Assembly: GCA_964242575.1 (NCBI GenBank)
Contig: CAXTCN010000009.1
Span: 1-64,000 of the forward strand
DNA length: 64,000 bases
Reading direction: 5' to 3'
Source of the DNA: JANPPS01 sp964242575
Lineage (GTDB): Bacteria; Pseudomonadota; Alphaproteobacteria; Acetobacterales; Acetobacteraceae
Of this stretch, positions 51,265 to 60,848 are shown one piece after another. The notes beneath the pieces were generated by a model that was not told where the DNA came from, searched no databases, and was given only the letters and a program-made list of their open reading frames with translations. Numbering within the stretch: the stretch's first letter is position 1; each line of letters begins with the position of its first letter. The position numbers and the translations under genes are program-made.

Positions 51265-52478
51265 AGCGCATTATGCTGGTTGTCGCCCTGCTGCTCGCTG
51301 CGGGCGGCGGGGCTTATTGGTACATGAACCGCACCGCCGCAACGGAGCAGGCCGGCGGCCGTGCGGGCGGCCGCGGCGGCGAGCCGACGCCGATCCCGGT
51401 GTTGACGGCGCAGAGCGTGGCGCGGGACGTGCCGGTGTTCATCGACGGGCTCGGCACGGTGCAGGCGTTCAACCAAGTGCAAATCCGCCCCCAGGTAGAG
51501 GGTCCGCTGCTGGAGGTGCTGTTCCGCGAGGGGCAGGACGTGCGCGCCGGCGACGTACTGGCGCGGATCGACCCGCGGTCGTTCCAGGCGGCGTTGGACC
51601 AGGTAGTCGCCAAGAAGCAGCAGGACGAGGCGAGCCTTGCCAACGCGCGGCTGGACGCTGCCCGGTATGCCAAGTTGGCGGCGTCGGCCTACAGCAGCGC
51701 GCAGCAATCGGACACGGCGCGGGCGCAGGTGGCGCAGTTGGAGGCGCAGGTACGCGGCGACCAGGCCGGCATCGACACCGCGCGAACCAATCTCAGCTAC
51801 ACCACTATCACCGCGCCTATCGATGGGCGGACCGGGCTGCGCCAAGTGGACGCAGGCAACATCGCCCGGCCGGGCGACACCACGCCGATCACGGTGCTGA
51901 CGCAGCTCAAGCCTATTTCCGTGGTGTTCACCCTGCCGCAGCAGGCGTTGCCGGCGGTGGTGGGCGCCATGCAGGACGGGATGCCGGAGGTGCTGGCGCT
52001 GAAGCAGGGCGCCCCCGCCGCCAACCCAATCGACCGCGGGCAGTTGGCCGTGCTGGACAACCAGGTGGACCCGACGACCGGCACCATCAAGCTGAAGGCG
52101 ACGTTCCCCAACGCGGGCCTGCTGCTGTGGCCTGGCGGCTTCGTGAACGTCCGGATGCTGGTAAGGACCGAGCGCGACGTGGTGACGGTGCCGACCGCCG
52201 CGGTGCAGCGCGGGCCGCGCGGAGCGTTCGTGTTCGTGGTGCTGCCGACCAATGTCGCCCAGCGCCGCGCCGTGACCGTGGGGCACGAGAACGACCAGGT
52301 GAGCGTGATGGCGGACGGCCTACAGGCCGGTGAGCAGGTGGTGGTGGACGGCGCGCAGCGGCTGACCGACGGCCTCAAGGTCGCGGTGGCCGGCCCGGAC
52401 GGCAACGCGCCGGAGGCGGCGCCGCGGGAGCGTGGCGCGCCGGGCACCGCGCAGCGGCGTGGGCGGACAGCATCTTAA
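51261..52478 (+). CDS. mdtA: RND efflux periplasmic adaptor (MdtA-like)
   Basis: Membrane-fusion protein linking the RND pumps to the outer-membrane channel (405 residues). It has an N-terminal anchor (about 4-24), the barrel-sandwich start PQVEGPLLEVLFREGQDVRAGDVL, an alpha-helical hairpin (about 110-170), and the second half beginning LSYTTITAPIDGRTGLRQVD. The tail after about residue 375 is Pro/Arg-rich. ATGA overlap with the NodT gene. The name is by similarity to MdtA; substrate is unknown. Confidence 0.92.
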   Translation: MKRIMLVVALLLAAGGGAYWYMNRTAATEQAGGRAGGRGGEPTPIPVLTAQSVARDVPVFIDGLGTVQAFNQVQIRPQVEGPLLEVLFREGQDVRAGDVLARIDPRSFQAALDQVVAKKQQDEASLANARLDAARYAKLAASAYSSAQQSDTARAQVAQLEAQVRGDQAGIDTARTNLSYTTITAPIDGRTGLRQVDAGNIARPGDTTPITVLTQLKPISVVFTLPQQALPAVVGAMQDGMPEVLALKQGAPAANPIDRGQLAVLDNQVDPTTGTIKLKATFPNAGLLLWPGGFVNVRMLVRTERDVVTVPTAAVQRGPRGAFVFVVLPTNVAQRRAVTVGHENDQVSVMADGLQAGEQVVVDGAQRLTDGLKVAVAGPDGNAPEAAPRERGAPGTAQRRGRTAS

Positions 52479-52493
52479 CGAGGGGAGACGCCA

Positions 52494-52619
52494 TTGCTGA
52501 CACGTTGCGCCGAGCCGATGCCGGGGGTTCCTGACGCCCTCCCTCACGCCGCCCATGTGAGTGGCCGGGCTGGCAAGCAGCAGACGGCTGCGAAGGACGT
52601 GGGGCTGTCTGGCGCGTGA
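52494..52619 (+). CDS. Possible 41-residue cistron between adaptor and first pump
   Basis: A TTG at 52494 with a strong AGGGGAG ribosome-binding site six bases upstream opens a 41-codon frame that ends TGA at 52617-52619, overlapping the GTG start of the first pump as GTGA. The peptide (starting LLTRCAEPMPG after an initial Met) has no recognised domain, signal or membrane helix. About three quarters of third codon positions are G or C, lower than in neighbouring genes. It may be a real small protein, a translational coupler, or chance. Confidence 0.35.
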   Translation: MLTRCAEPMPGVPDALPHAAHVSGRAGKQQTAAKDVGLSGA

Positions 52620-55600
52620 ACATCTCCGCTCCTTTCATCGCGCGGCCCATCGCGACCTGCCTGCTGGCGGTGGCGGTGCTGCTGGCGGGCGTCATGGGCT
52701 ACCGGTCGCTGCCGCTGTCCGCTTTGCCGTCGGTGGACTTCCCGACCATCCAGGTGACGACGCAGTTGCCGGGCGCCGGGCCGGAGACGGTGGCGACCTT
52801 GATTACGGCGTCGCTGGAGCGGCAGTTCGGACAGATCACCGGGCTGGCGGCCATGACCAGCACCAGCAGCGAGGGCACCAGCCAGATCACGCTGCAATTC
52901 AACCTCAACCGCAAGCTGGACAGCGCGGCGCAGGACGTGCAGGCGGCGATCAACGCGGCCACGGGCACGCTGCCGAGCAACCTGCCGTATCCGCCCATCT
53001 ACGCCAAGGTGAACCCGGCTGACGCGGCCATCCTGTCCATCGCGCTCACGTCGGACGCCATCACCATCGACCGCATCAGCGACGCGGCCGACACGCTGTT
53101 GCAGCCGAAGCTCAGCCAGATCGACGGGGTAGGCAAGGTCACCGTGCAGGGGGGCTTGCGTCCGGCGGTGCGGGTGCGGGTGGACCCGGCGCGGGTGGCG
53201 GCATACGGGCTGTCGTTGGAGGACGTGCGGGCTGCCATCGCCGGCGCCAACGTAAACGGCGCCAAGGGCGGGTTCGACGGCGCACGGCAGGCTTATGCGT
53301 TGGGCGCCAACGACCAACTGCTGACGCCGGCGGGCTACCAGGACCTGGTGATCGCCTACCGCAACGCCGCCGCGGTGCGGCTTTCGGACCTGGGCAGCGT
53401 GGTGGCCGGGGTGGAGAACGATCGGGTGGCCGGCTGGTACAACGGCAGGCCGGCCGTGGTGCTGGACATCCAGCGCCAGCCCGGCGCCAACATCGTCGCG
53501 ACCGTCGCCGCGGTCCGCGAGGCATTGCCGGCGTTGCAGCGCGCGTTGCCGGCGGCCATCACGATGCAGGTCGTGGTGGACCGCACCGAGACCATCCGCG
53601 CCTCGGTGAACGACGTGCAAATGACCCTGGCGCTGTCGATTGGGCTGGTGGTGTTCGTCATATTCCTGTTCCTGCGCAGCGCGCGGGCCACCTTGATCCC
53701 GGCGGTTGCGTTGCCGTTGTCGTTGATCGGCACGTTCGGCGTGATGGCGCTCTGCGGCTACAGCCTCGACAATTTGAGCCTCATGGCGCTCACGGTCGCA
53801 ACCGGGTTCGTCGTGGACGACGCGATCGTCATGATCGAGAACGTGGTGCGCTATATCGAGCAGGGCGTGCCGCCGCTTGAGGCGGCGTACAAGGGCGCGG
53901 CGCAGATCGGCTTCACCATCGTCTCGCTGACCGTGAGCCTGGTGGCGGTGTTCATACCCCTGCTGTTCATGACCGGCGTGGTCGGGCGGCTGTTCAACGA
54001 GTTCGCCGTGGTGCTCAGCACGTCGGTGGTGGTGTCGGCGGTCGTGTCGCTTACCATTACGCCGATGATGTGCGGGCGGCTGCTGCGCGCCAACGAGGTG
54101 CCGAACCGGCTGACGGGATGGTTCGAGCGCGGGTTCAACGCCATGACCCGGGGTTACGCCCGGACGCTCACGGTGGCGTTGCGTTACCAAACGTTCGTGC
54201 TGCTGGTCGCGGTGGCGTCGCTGGTAGGCACCGTGGTGATGTACGTGGCGGCGCCGAAGGGGTTCTTGCCGCAACAGGACACCGGGGTGATTGTGGCGGT
54301 GACGGAGGCGGCGCAGAGCGCGTCCATCCCGCGCATGGCCCGGCTGCAGACGCAACTGGCGGAGATCGCGCAGCGTGACCCGGCCGTCACCGGCGTCGTG
54401 TCGTTCGTGGGCGCCGGCACCATCAACGCCACGCCGAACACCGGGCGCATGACCATCGCGTTGAAGCCCCGCGCGGAGCGGGACCTGGCGCCGGTGGTGA
54501 TCGCCCGCTTGCAGCAGGCCATGGCGGGCGTGCCAGGCATGGCCGTGTTCATGCAGGCGGTGCAGGATATCCAAATCGGCACCCGCATCAGCCGCACCCA
54601 GTTCCAGTACACCCTGCTGGACACCGACGCGCAGGAGCTGGCGTTGTGGGCGCCGCGGCTGGTGGAACGACTGCGCGCCATGCCGGATTTGCAGGACGTG
54701 GCGAGCGACCAGCAGACCGACGGCTTCGCCACCCGCGTGGTGGTGGACCGCGACGCGGCGATGCGGCTGGGCGTGTCGATGCAGGAGGTGCAGGATACCC
54801 TTTATACCGCGTTCGGGCAGCGGCAGATCAGCACCATCTTCAGCCAGGCCAACCAGTACCGGGTGATCCTGGAGGCGGACCAGGATTGGCGCGCCGATCC
54901 GGGCAGCCTGGAGCGCCTCCGTGTGCCGGGCGCCGGGGGCGCGCAGGTGCCGCTGTCCACCGTCGCGGCCTTGGTGCAGGGCACGGCGCCGCTCGCGGTC
55001 ACGCACCAGAGCCAGTTCCCGAGCACGACCATCAGCTTCAACCTGGCGCCTGGCGCCAGCCTCAGCCATGCGGTGGCAGCGGTGGCGCAGGCGGAGCGCG
55101 AAATGGGGCTGCCCGGCACTATCGTCGGCAGCTACTCCGGCGACGCGGCGGAGTTCCAGAACAGCCTGCGCAGCGAGCCGTGGCTGCTGCTGGCGGCGGT
55201 CGTGGTGATCTACATCACGCTGGGCGTGCTGTACGAGAGCACGATCCACCCGGTCACCATCCTGTCCACCCTGCCCTCCGCCGGGATCGGCGCGCTGCTG
55301 GCGCTGGCGCTGGCCGGGCAGGACCTGTCGCTGGTGGCGCTGGTCGGCATCGTGTTGCTGATGGGAATCGTCAAGAAAAATGCGATCATGATGATCGACT
55401 TCGCGTTGGAAGCGGAACGGACGCGCGGCCTGTCGCCGTTGGCGGCCATCGAGGAGGCCTGCCTGCTGCGGTTCCGACCCATTATGATGACCACCGCGGC
55501 GGCGCTGCTGGGCGCGTTGCCGCTGGTGCTTGAGAACGGCACCGGGTCGGAACTGCGCTACCCCCTCGGCCTCACCATCGTTGGCGGCCTGCTGCTGAGC

Positions 55601-55696
55601 CAGGTGCTGACGCTGTACACCACGCCGGTGATCTATCTCGCGTTCGAGCGGCTGCGCGCCCGGTATGCGCCCCGACGGCTGGCGGCGGCCGAGTGA
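52616..55696 (+). CDS. mdtB: RND efflux pump subunit (MdtB-like)
   Basis: Inner-membrane proton-driven multidrug pump, 1026 residues, with the usual 12 helices and two large periplasmic loops. The start NISAPFIARPIAT and the tail are typical of the HAE-1 class. The proton-relay pair Asp401-Asp402 in GFVVDDAIVMIENV is intact, as in drug pumps and unlike metal pumps of the CusA type. Start GTG 52616; no good ribosome-binding site of its own, only the overlap with a possible small cistron. Confidence 0.94.
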   Translation: MNISAPFIARPIATCLLAVAVLLAGVMGYRSLPLSALPSVDFPTIQVTTQLPGAGPETVATLITASLERQFGQITGLAAMTSTSSEGTSQITLQFNLNRKLDSAAQDVQAAINAATGTLPSNLPYPPIYAKVNPADAAILSIALTSDAITIDRISDAADTLLQPKLSQIDGVGKVTVQGGLRPAVRVRVDPARVAAYGLSLEDVRAAIAGANVNGAKGGFDGARQAYALGANDQLLTPAGYQDLVIAYRNAAAVRLSDLGSVVAGVENDRVAGWYNGRPAVVLDIQRQPGANIVATVAAVREALPALQRALPAAITMQVVVDRTETIRASVNDVQMTLALSIGLVVFVIFLFLRSARATLIPAVALPLSLIGTFGVMALCGYSLDNLSLMALTVATGFVVDDAIVMIENVVRYIEQGVPPLEAAYKGAAQIGFTIVSLTVSLVAVFIPLLFMTGVVGRLFNEFAVVLSTSVVVSAVVSLTITPMMCGRLLRANEVPNRLTGWFERGFNAMTRGYARTLTVALRYQTFVLLVAVASLVGTVVMYVAAPKGFLPQQDTGVIVAVTEAAQSASIPRMARLQTQLAEIAQRDPAVTGVVSFVGAGTINATPNTGRMTIALKPRAERDLAPVVIARLQQAMAGVPGMAVFMQAVQDIQIGTRISRTQFQYTLLDTDAQELALWAPRLVERLRAMPDLQDVASDQQTDGFATRVVVDRDAAMRLGVSMQEVQDTLYTAFGQRQISTIFSQANQYRVILEADQDWRADPGSLERLRVPGAGGAQVPLSTVAALVQGTAPLAVTHQSQFPSTTISFNLAPGASLSHAVAAVAQAEREMGLPGTIVGSYSGDAAEFQNSLRSEPWLLLAAVVVIYITLGVLYESTIHPVTILSTLPSAGIGALLALALAGQDLSLVALVGIVLLMGIVKKNAIMMIDFALEAERTRGLSPLAAIEEACLLRFRPIMMTTAAALLGALPLVLENGTGSELRYPLGLTIVGGLLLSQVLTLYTTPVIYLAFERLRARYAPRRLAAAE

Positions 55697-58600
55697 ACCT
55701 CTCCGCTCCCTTCATCCATCGGCCCGTCGCCACGTTCCTGCTGGCGATTGGGCTGTTGCTGACCGGCATCGTCGCGGTGCGCTTCCTGCCGGTTGCGCCG
55801 CTGCCGAGCGTTGACATCCCGACCATCGTGGTGTTCGCGGCCCGGCCTGGCGCCGACCCGGAAACCATGGCCGCCAGCATCGCTGCCCCCCTGGAGCGCC
55901 GTCTGGGCGAAATCCCGGGGGTCAGCGAGATCACCTCCACCAGCAGCACCGGCAGCACGTCGATCGTGGTCCAGTTCGACATCGACCGGGTCATCGAGGG
56001 CGCGGCGCACGACGTGCAGGCGGCGATCAACGCGGCATACTCCGATCTGCCGTCCGACCTGCCGTCGCGGCCGTTCTACCGCAAGTTCAACCCAGCCGAA
56101 GCGCCGATCCTGACCCTGAGCCTCACGTCGGACACGCTCAGCACGGCGCAGGTGTACGACGCCGCCGACACCATCTTGGGGCAGCGGCTGAGCCAGATCG
56201 AGGGCGTGAGCCAGGTCGAGGTGAACGGCGCGGAGAAGCCGGCGGTGCGGGTGCGGCTGAACCCGGGCGCGTTGCGGGCGGCCGGGCTCAGCAGCCAGGA
56301 CGTGTACGCCGCCATCCGCAGCGCCAACGTGAACGGCCCGACCGGCGGCTTCCAGGGCGCGGACCGGGCGGAGGCGCTGCTGCTGAATGGGCAGATTACC
56401 GAGGCCGCCGACTACGCCCGCCTGGTGCTGAAGGTGTCCGGCGCCGCCACCGTGCGGCTGGGCGACGTGGCGGAGGTGCTGGACAGCGTCAGCAACACCA
56501 AGCTCGCGGCCTGGCAGGGCACGCGGCCCGCCATCCTGCTGACGCTCACCAAGGCCGCCGGCGCCAACGTGATCGAGACGGTGGACCGGGTGAAGGCGGC
56601 ATTGCCGCAACTGCTGAAGTGGATACCGCCCGATATCCGCGTTGCCACCATCTCCGACCGCACCACCACGATCCGCGCCAGCGTCGAGGACGTGGAGTTC
56701 ACGCTGCTGATCTCGATTGCCCTGGTGCTGCTGGTGGTGGCGCTGTTCATGCGCCGGCTGGTGCCGACCTTGGCGGCGGCGGTGACGGTGCCGCTCAGCC
56801 TGGCGGGCACGCTGGCAGCCATGTACCTGTGCGGGTTCAGCCTGAACAACTTCTCGTTGATGGCGCTGACCATATCGGTCGGTTTCGTCGTGGACGACGC
56901 AATCGTCGTGATCGAGAACATCAGCCGGCACCGGGAGCGCGGCCTTTCACCGCTTCAGGCGGCGCTGGTCGGCTCGCGGCAGATCGGCTTCACCGTCATT
57001 TCCATCAGCATTTCGCTGATCGCGGTGTTCATCCCAATCCTGTTCATGGGAGGCCTGCTGGGCAAGCTGTTCCACGAGTTCGCCGTGGTGCTCACCGTCT
57101 CAATCGCGATATCCGCGGTGGTGTCATTGACCCTCACCCCCATGATGTGCGGCCAATTCATGGGTGAGCCGCGGCCGCCACGAGGCCTATGGGGCCGGAT
57201 CGACGGCGCGGTGGACCGGGCGTTCGTGCGCATACAGGGCGTCTATACCCGTAGCCTGGATGTCGCGCTGCGCTGGCGCAAGCTGATGCTGCTGGTGACG
57301 CTCGCGACCGTGGTGGGCACCGTGCAGCTGTACCGCGTGGTGCCGAAGGGCTTCCTGCCGGTGCAGGACACTGGCCTCCTGACCGGCGGGACCACCGCCA
57401 GCCCGGACATCAGCTTCGCCGCGATGGCGGAGCGGCAAAAGCGGGTAGTGGACGTGCTGCTGGCCGATCCGGCCGTGGACACCGTCGGCAGCACCATCGG
57501 CATCACCTCCGGCTGGTCCAGCATCAACCGAGGGCGGCTCACCATCTCGTTGAAGCCGTTGTCGGAGCGCCGGGCCACCAGCGAGGAGGTGCTGACCCGG
57601 CTGCGGCCCAAGCTGTCGCAAATGGCGGGCATACAGACCTTCCTGTACTCGGCGCAGGATCTGCGCGCCGGCGGCCGTTCCGGGGGCTCCGGGTTCCAAT
57701 TCGTGCTGCTGAGCCAGGACCTGGCGGAGCTGCGCAACTGGACACTGCGGATGCAGGAGGCGTTGCGCGGCGTGCCCGGCATCGAGGACGTGAGCAGCGA
57801 CCAGGACCGGCCGGGGCCGGAGGCCAACGTGGTGATCGACCGCGAGGCAGCGTCCCGCATGGGCGTGCCGATCAGCGCCGTCGATGCGGCGCTTACCAAC
57901 GCGTACTCGCAACGCCAGGTCTCCATCATCTACACCGAACGCAACCAGTATCGCGTCGTGCTGGAGACGCTGCCGGAGCTGCAAACGGACCCGGCGCTGC
58001 TGGACCGGCTCTACGTCCCGGGAACGGGAGGGATGCAGGTGCCGATCACCAGCGTCGTGCGCATGGAGCGCGGCACTGCGCCGTTGGCGGTGCGGCACCA
58101 GGGGCAGTTCCCGTCCGCCAGCATCAGCTTCAACCTGCTGCCGGGCACGAGCCAGGGGGACGCGATCAAGCTGGTGACGGAAAAGGCGTTGAGCCTGCGC
58201 ATGCCCGAAACCGTGCGGACCGAGTTCGCCGGGGACGCCAAGTTTCTTGAGAAATCCCTGTCCACCCAACCGATGCTGATCCTGGCGGCGCTGATGGCGA
58301 TCTACATCGTGTTGGGCGTGCTGTATGAGAGCCTGCTGCACCCGCTGACCATCATCTCGACCTTGCCCTCGGCCGGGCTGGGCGCGTTGCTGGCGGTGCT
58401 GGCGACGGGCGGCGACCTGGGCGTGCTGTCCATCATCGGCATTATCCTGCTGATGGGAATTGTCAAGAAAAACGCCATCATGCTGGTGGATTTCGCGTTG
58501 GAGGCGGAGCGGGAACGCGGCCTCACGCCGCATCAGGCCATCCTGGAGGCGTGCGAGGAGCGGTTCCGGCCCATCATCATGACAACCCTGGCCGCGCTGC

Positions 58601-58806
58601 TGGGCGCCGTGCCGCTGGCGCTGGCGAGCGGGACCGGGGCCGAGTTCCGCCGGCCGCTCGGCATCGCGATCTGCGGCGGGCTGGTGGTGTCGCAAATCCT
58701 GACGTTGTACACGACGCCAGTGGTGTACCTGGCGTTGGAGCGGCTGTCGCGCGGGCGGCGAAAGAGCTTGGCATTGCCCTCTCCTGCGTTAAGCGCCGCG
58801 GAGTAG
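55693..58806 (+). CDS. mdtC: RND efflux pump subunit (MdtC-like)
   Basis: Second RND pump, 1037 residues, paralogous to the preceding one (start NLSAPFIHRPVAT). Asp401-Asp402 in GFVVDDAIVVIENI are intact. GTG 55693 overlaps the previous stop as GTGA. A pair of adjacent pumps with one adaptor is the MdtABC arrangement, where the two form mixed trimers. The C-terminal end has an extra basic segment (RGRRKSLALPSP). It converges on the GH15 gene with only 11 bp between stops. Confidence 0.94.
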   Translation: MNLSAPFIHRPVATFLLAIGLLLTGIVAVRFLPVAPLPSVDIPTIVVFAARPGADPETMAASIAAPLERRLGEIPGVSEITSTSSTGSTSIVVQFDIDRVIEGAAHDVQAAINAAYSDLPSDLPSRPFYRKFNPAEAPILTLSLTSDTLSTAQVYDAADTILGQRLSQIEGVSQVEVNGAEKPAVRVRLNPGALRAAGLSSQDVYAAIRSANVNGPTGGFQGADRAEALLLNGQITEAADYARLVLKVSGAATVRLGDVAEVLDSVSNTKLAAWQGTRPAILLTLTKAAGANVIETVDRVKAALPQLLKWIPPDIRVATISDRTTTIRASVEDVEFTLLISIALVLLVVALFMRRLVPTLAAAVTVPLSLAGTLAAMYLCGFSLNNFSLMALTISVGFVVDDAIVVIENISRHRERGLSPLQAALVGSRQIGFTVISISISLIAVFIPILFMGGLLGKLFHEFAVVLTVSIAISAVVSLTLTPMMCGQFMGEPRPPRGLWGRIDGAVDRAFVRIQGVYTRSLDVALRWRKLMLLVTLATVVGTVQLYRVVPKGFLPVQDTGLLTGGTTASPDISFAAMAERQKRVVDVLLADPAVDTVGSTIGITSGWSSINRGRLTISLKPLSERRATSEEVLTRLRPKLSQMAGIQTFLYSAQDLRAGGRSGGSGFQFVLLSQDLAELRNWTLRMQEALRGVPGIEDVSSDQDRPGPEANVVIDREAASRMGVPISAVDAALTNAYSQRQVSIIYTERNQYRVVLETLPELQTDPALLDRLYVPGTGGMQVPITSVVRMERGTAPLAVRHQGQFPSASISFNLLPGTSQGDAIKLVTEKALSLRMPETVRTEFAGDAKFLEKSLSTQPMLILAALMAIYIVLGVLYESLLHPLTIISTLPSAGLGALLAVLATGGDLGVLSIIGIILLMGIVKKNAIMLVDFALEAERERGLTPHQAILEACEERFRPIIMTTLAALLGAVPLALASGTGAEFRRPLGIAICGGLVVSQILTLYTTPVVYLALERLSRGRRKSLALPSPALSAAE

Positions 58807-58817
58807 CAGACGCTCCA

Positions 58818-60716
58818 TCACTCGCGCGGCGTCTCGCCGGCTAGTGCCATCGCAGCCGTGATCAGCGCCACATGGCTGAACGCCTGCGGGAAGTTGCCAG
58901 TGAAACGCCGGCTGTGCGGGTCGTACTCCTCGCTGAGCAATCCCACGTCGTTCTGCAATGCCAGCAGCCGCTCGAACAGCGCGCGCGCGTCGGCTTGGCG
59001 GCCGATGCCGTGGAGCGCCATGGCCAGCCAGAAGCTGCAAGCCAAGAATGCGCCCTCCCCGTCCGGCAGGCCGTCCACGCCGCCCTCGGTCCGGTAGCGC
59101 AGCACGAAGCCATCCTGCGTCAGCTCCCGCTCAATGGCCTCGATGGTGCCCAGCACCCGGGGGTCATCGTGCGGCAGAAAGCCGACGCTGGGCAGCAGCA
59201 GCAGCGACGCGTCCAGCGCGGTGGCCCCGAAGCTCTGCACGAAGCTGTTGCGCGCCGTGTTGAACCCGTCCCGGCAGACGGTCTCATGGATCTGGCTGCG
59301 CACGGCCCGCCACCGGTGCACCGGTCCCTTCAATCCGTGGGCCTCGGCGTCACGGATGCCGCGGTCGAACGCGACCCAAGCCATGACCTTGCTAAAGGTG
59401 AACTGCTGGCGGCCGCCACGGGTCTCCCACAGGCCCTCATCCGGCTCGGCCCAGATGGTTTCGAGGTGTTGCAGCAGGGCGCGCTGCAGCGCCCAGGTTT
59501 GCGGGTTGACCAGCAGCTTGGCGTCGCGCGCCTGGTGCAGCGCGCTCATGACCTCGCCATATACGTCGAGTTGGACCTGCGAGGACGCGGCGTTGCCGAT
59601 GCGCACCGGGGCGGCGTCCTGATAACCCAGCAACCAGGGCACCTCCCACTCGGTCAACCGCCGCTCCCCGGCGATGCCGTACATGATCTGCACCTGCTCC
59701 GGGCTGCCGGCGATGCTGCGGTGCAGCCAGTCGGCCCAGGACGCCGCCTCGTCGGTGTAGCCAGCGCCCATGAAGGCGAACAGCGTGATGGTCGCGTCGC
59801 GCAGCCAGCAGAAGCGGTAGTCCCAGTTGCGGCTGCCGCCCAGCTTTTCCGGCAACGACGTGGTGGGCGCCGCGACGATGCCGCCAGTGGGCGCGTAAGT
59901 CAGGCACTTCAGGGTCAACAGGCTGCGCTGCACCTCATCCGCCCAGGGGCCGGCATAGGTGCTGCGCCGGACCCAGGCCGACCAGTACTCCTCCGTGTTG
60001 TACAGCGCGTCCTCGGCATCGAGGCTGTGCGGGACCGGCAGGTGCGACGGGCTGTGGGTCAGGACGAAGTGCACCCGCTCGCCCTGCCCCACAGTGAACT
60101 CGCCCACTGTGCGCAGGCGCTCGCCCCGCAGCGGAACCTGGGTGCGCAACACCACCATCTCCGGCCCGGCGACCGCCACGATGCCATTGCCGCCGCGACG
60201 CCGCGTGACCCAGGGCACCGTGACGCCGTAGTCGAAGCGGAGCGCCAGCTCCATCCGCATCGGCACCTGGCCGGAGCGGCCCTCGACGATGCGGACGATG
60301 CAGCTATTTCCTGTCATCGGCGGCATGAAGTCGATCACCGCGACTTGCCCGTCCGGAGTGTCGAACACGGTCTCCAGCACCAGGCTGCCATCGCGGTAAC
60401 GGCGCGTGGCGGGGGCGTCCTCGGCGACTGGGGCAATGAGGTAGCGCCCGTTGTCCTCGGTGCCCAACAGGGCGGCGAAGCAGGCTGCGCTGTCGAACCG
60501 CGGCCAGCATAGCCATTCTATGCTGCCGTTGCGTCCCACCAAGGCGGCCGTGATGCAGTCGCCGATGAGCGCGTAATCCTCGATCGGCAGGGCGCAGGAA
60601 ACACCGGTCTTTGGCCCGAGTGGGGCTTGGATATCGTCCATGTTGCTATGTAGCACGGTGCGGGCAATTTGCGCGACAGACGGCCCCGCGACGAAGTATG
60701 GTGCCGTGGCAGTCAT
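58818..60716 (-). CDS. Glycoside hydrolase family 15 protein (glucoamylase/trehalase-like)
   Basis: A 632-residue GH15 enzyme with an N-terminal beta domain beginning IEDYALIGDCITAALVGRNG and an (alpha/alpha)6 barrel. Probable catalytic glutamates lie in PDEGLWETRGG and in LLSEEYDP near residue 596. There is no signal peptide, so it is likely cytoplasmic, like bacterial GH15 trehalases and glucoamylases that act on trehalose or maltodextrins. Substrate is uncertain. The start could be ATG 60716 or, with better family fit and codon use, ATG 60641 (607 residues). Confidence 0.9.
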   Translation of the reverse strand: MTATAPYFVAGPSVAQIARTVLHSNMDDIQAPLGPKTGVSCALPIEDYALIGDCITAALVGRNGSIEWLCWPRFDSAACFAALLGTEDNGRYLIAPVAEDAPATRRYRDGSLVLETVFDTPDGQVAVIDFMPPMTGNSCIVRIVEGRSGQVPMRMELALRFDYGVTVPWVTRRRGGNGIVAVAGPEMVVLRTQVPLRGERLRTVGEFTVGQGERVHFVLTHSPSHLPVPHSLDAEDALYNTEEYWSAWVRRSTYAGPWADEVQRSLLTLKCLTYAPTGGIVAAPTTSLPEKLGGSRNWDYRFCWLRDATITLFAFMGAGYTDEAASWADWLHRSIAGSPEQVQIMYGIAGERRLTEWEVPWLLGYQDAAPVRIGNAASSQVQLDVYGEVMSALHQARDAKLLVNPQTWALQRALLQHLETIWAEPDEGLWETRGGRQQFTFSKVMAWVAFDRGIRDAEAHGLKGPVHRWRAVRSQIHETVCRDGFNTARNSFVQSFGATALDASLLLLPSVGFLPHDDPRVLGTIEAIERELTQDGFVLRYRTEGGVDGLPDGEGAFLACSFWLAMALHGIGRQADARALFERLLALQNDVGLLSEEYDPHSRRFTGNFPQAFSHVALITAAMALAGETPRE

Positions 60717-60744
60717 GGCAGGGGTTCATGAGAGGCCGCAAACC

Positions 60745-60773
60745 TTGACTTTCCCGGTTCGTTTCCCGATATC
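60745..60773 (+). promoter_or_regulatory. Sigma-70 type promoter for the DEAD-box helicase gene
   Basis: TTGACT (60745-60750) and GATATC (60768-60773) are spaced by 17 bases in the divergent gap between the GH15 and helicase genes. A start near 60780 gives a leader of about 70 nt. Pattern evidence only. Confidence 0.45.
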
Positions 60774-60848
60774 CGCCCTGTCGCGGGCCGGGCCGCGCGA
60801 CTGCTTCGCTATGGCGAATACTTATCCACTTCGTATCGAGACCTATTT

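Noticed and set aside
52544..55249. A 901-codon open frame on the minus strand opposite the MdtB-like gene
   Set aside because: His/Arg/Gly/Gln-rich translation with no domain; it is the antisense shadow of a GC-rich gene with strong third-position bias.
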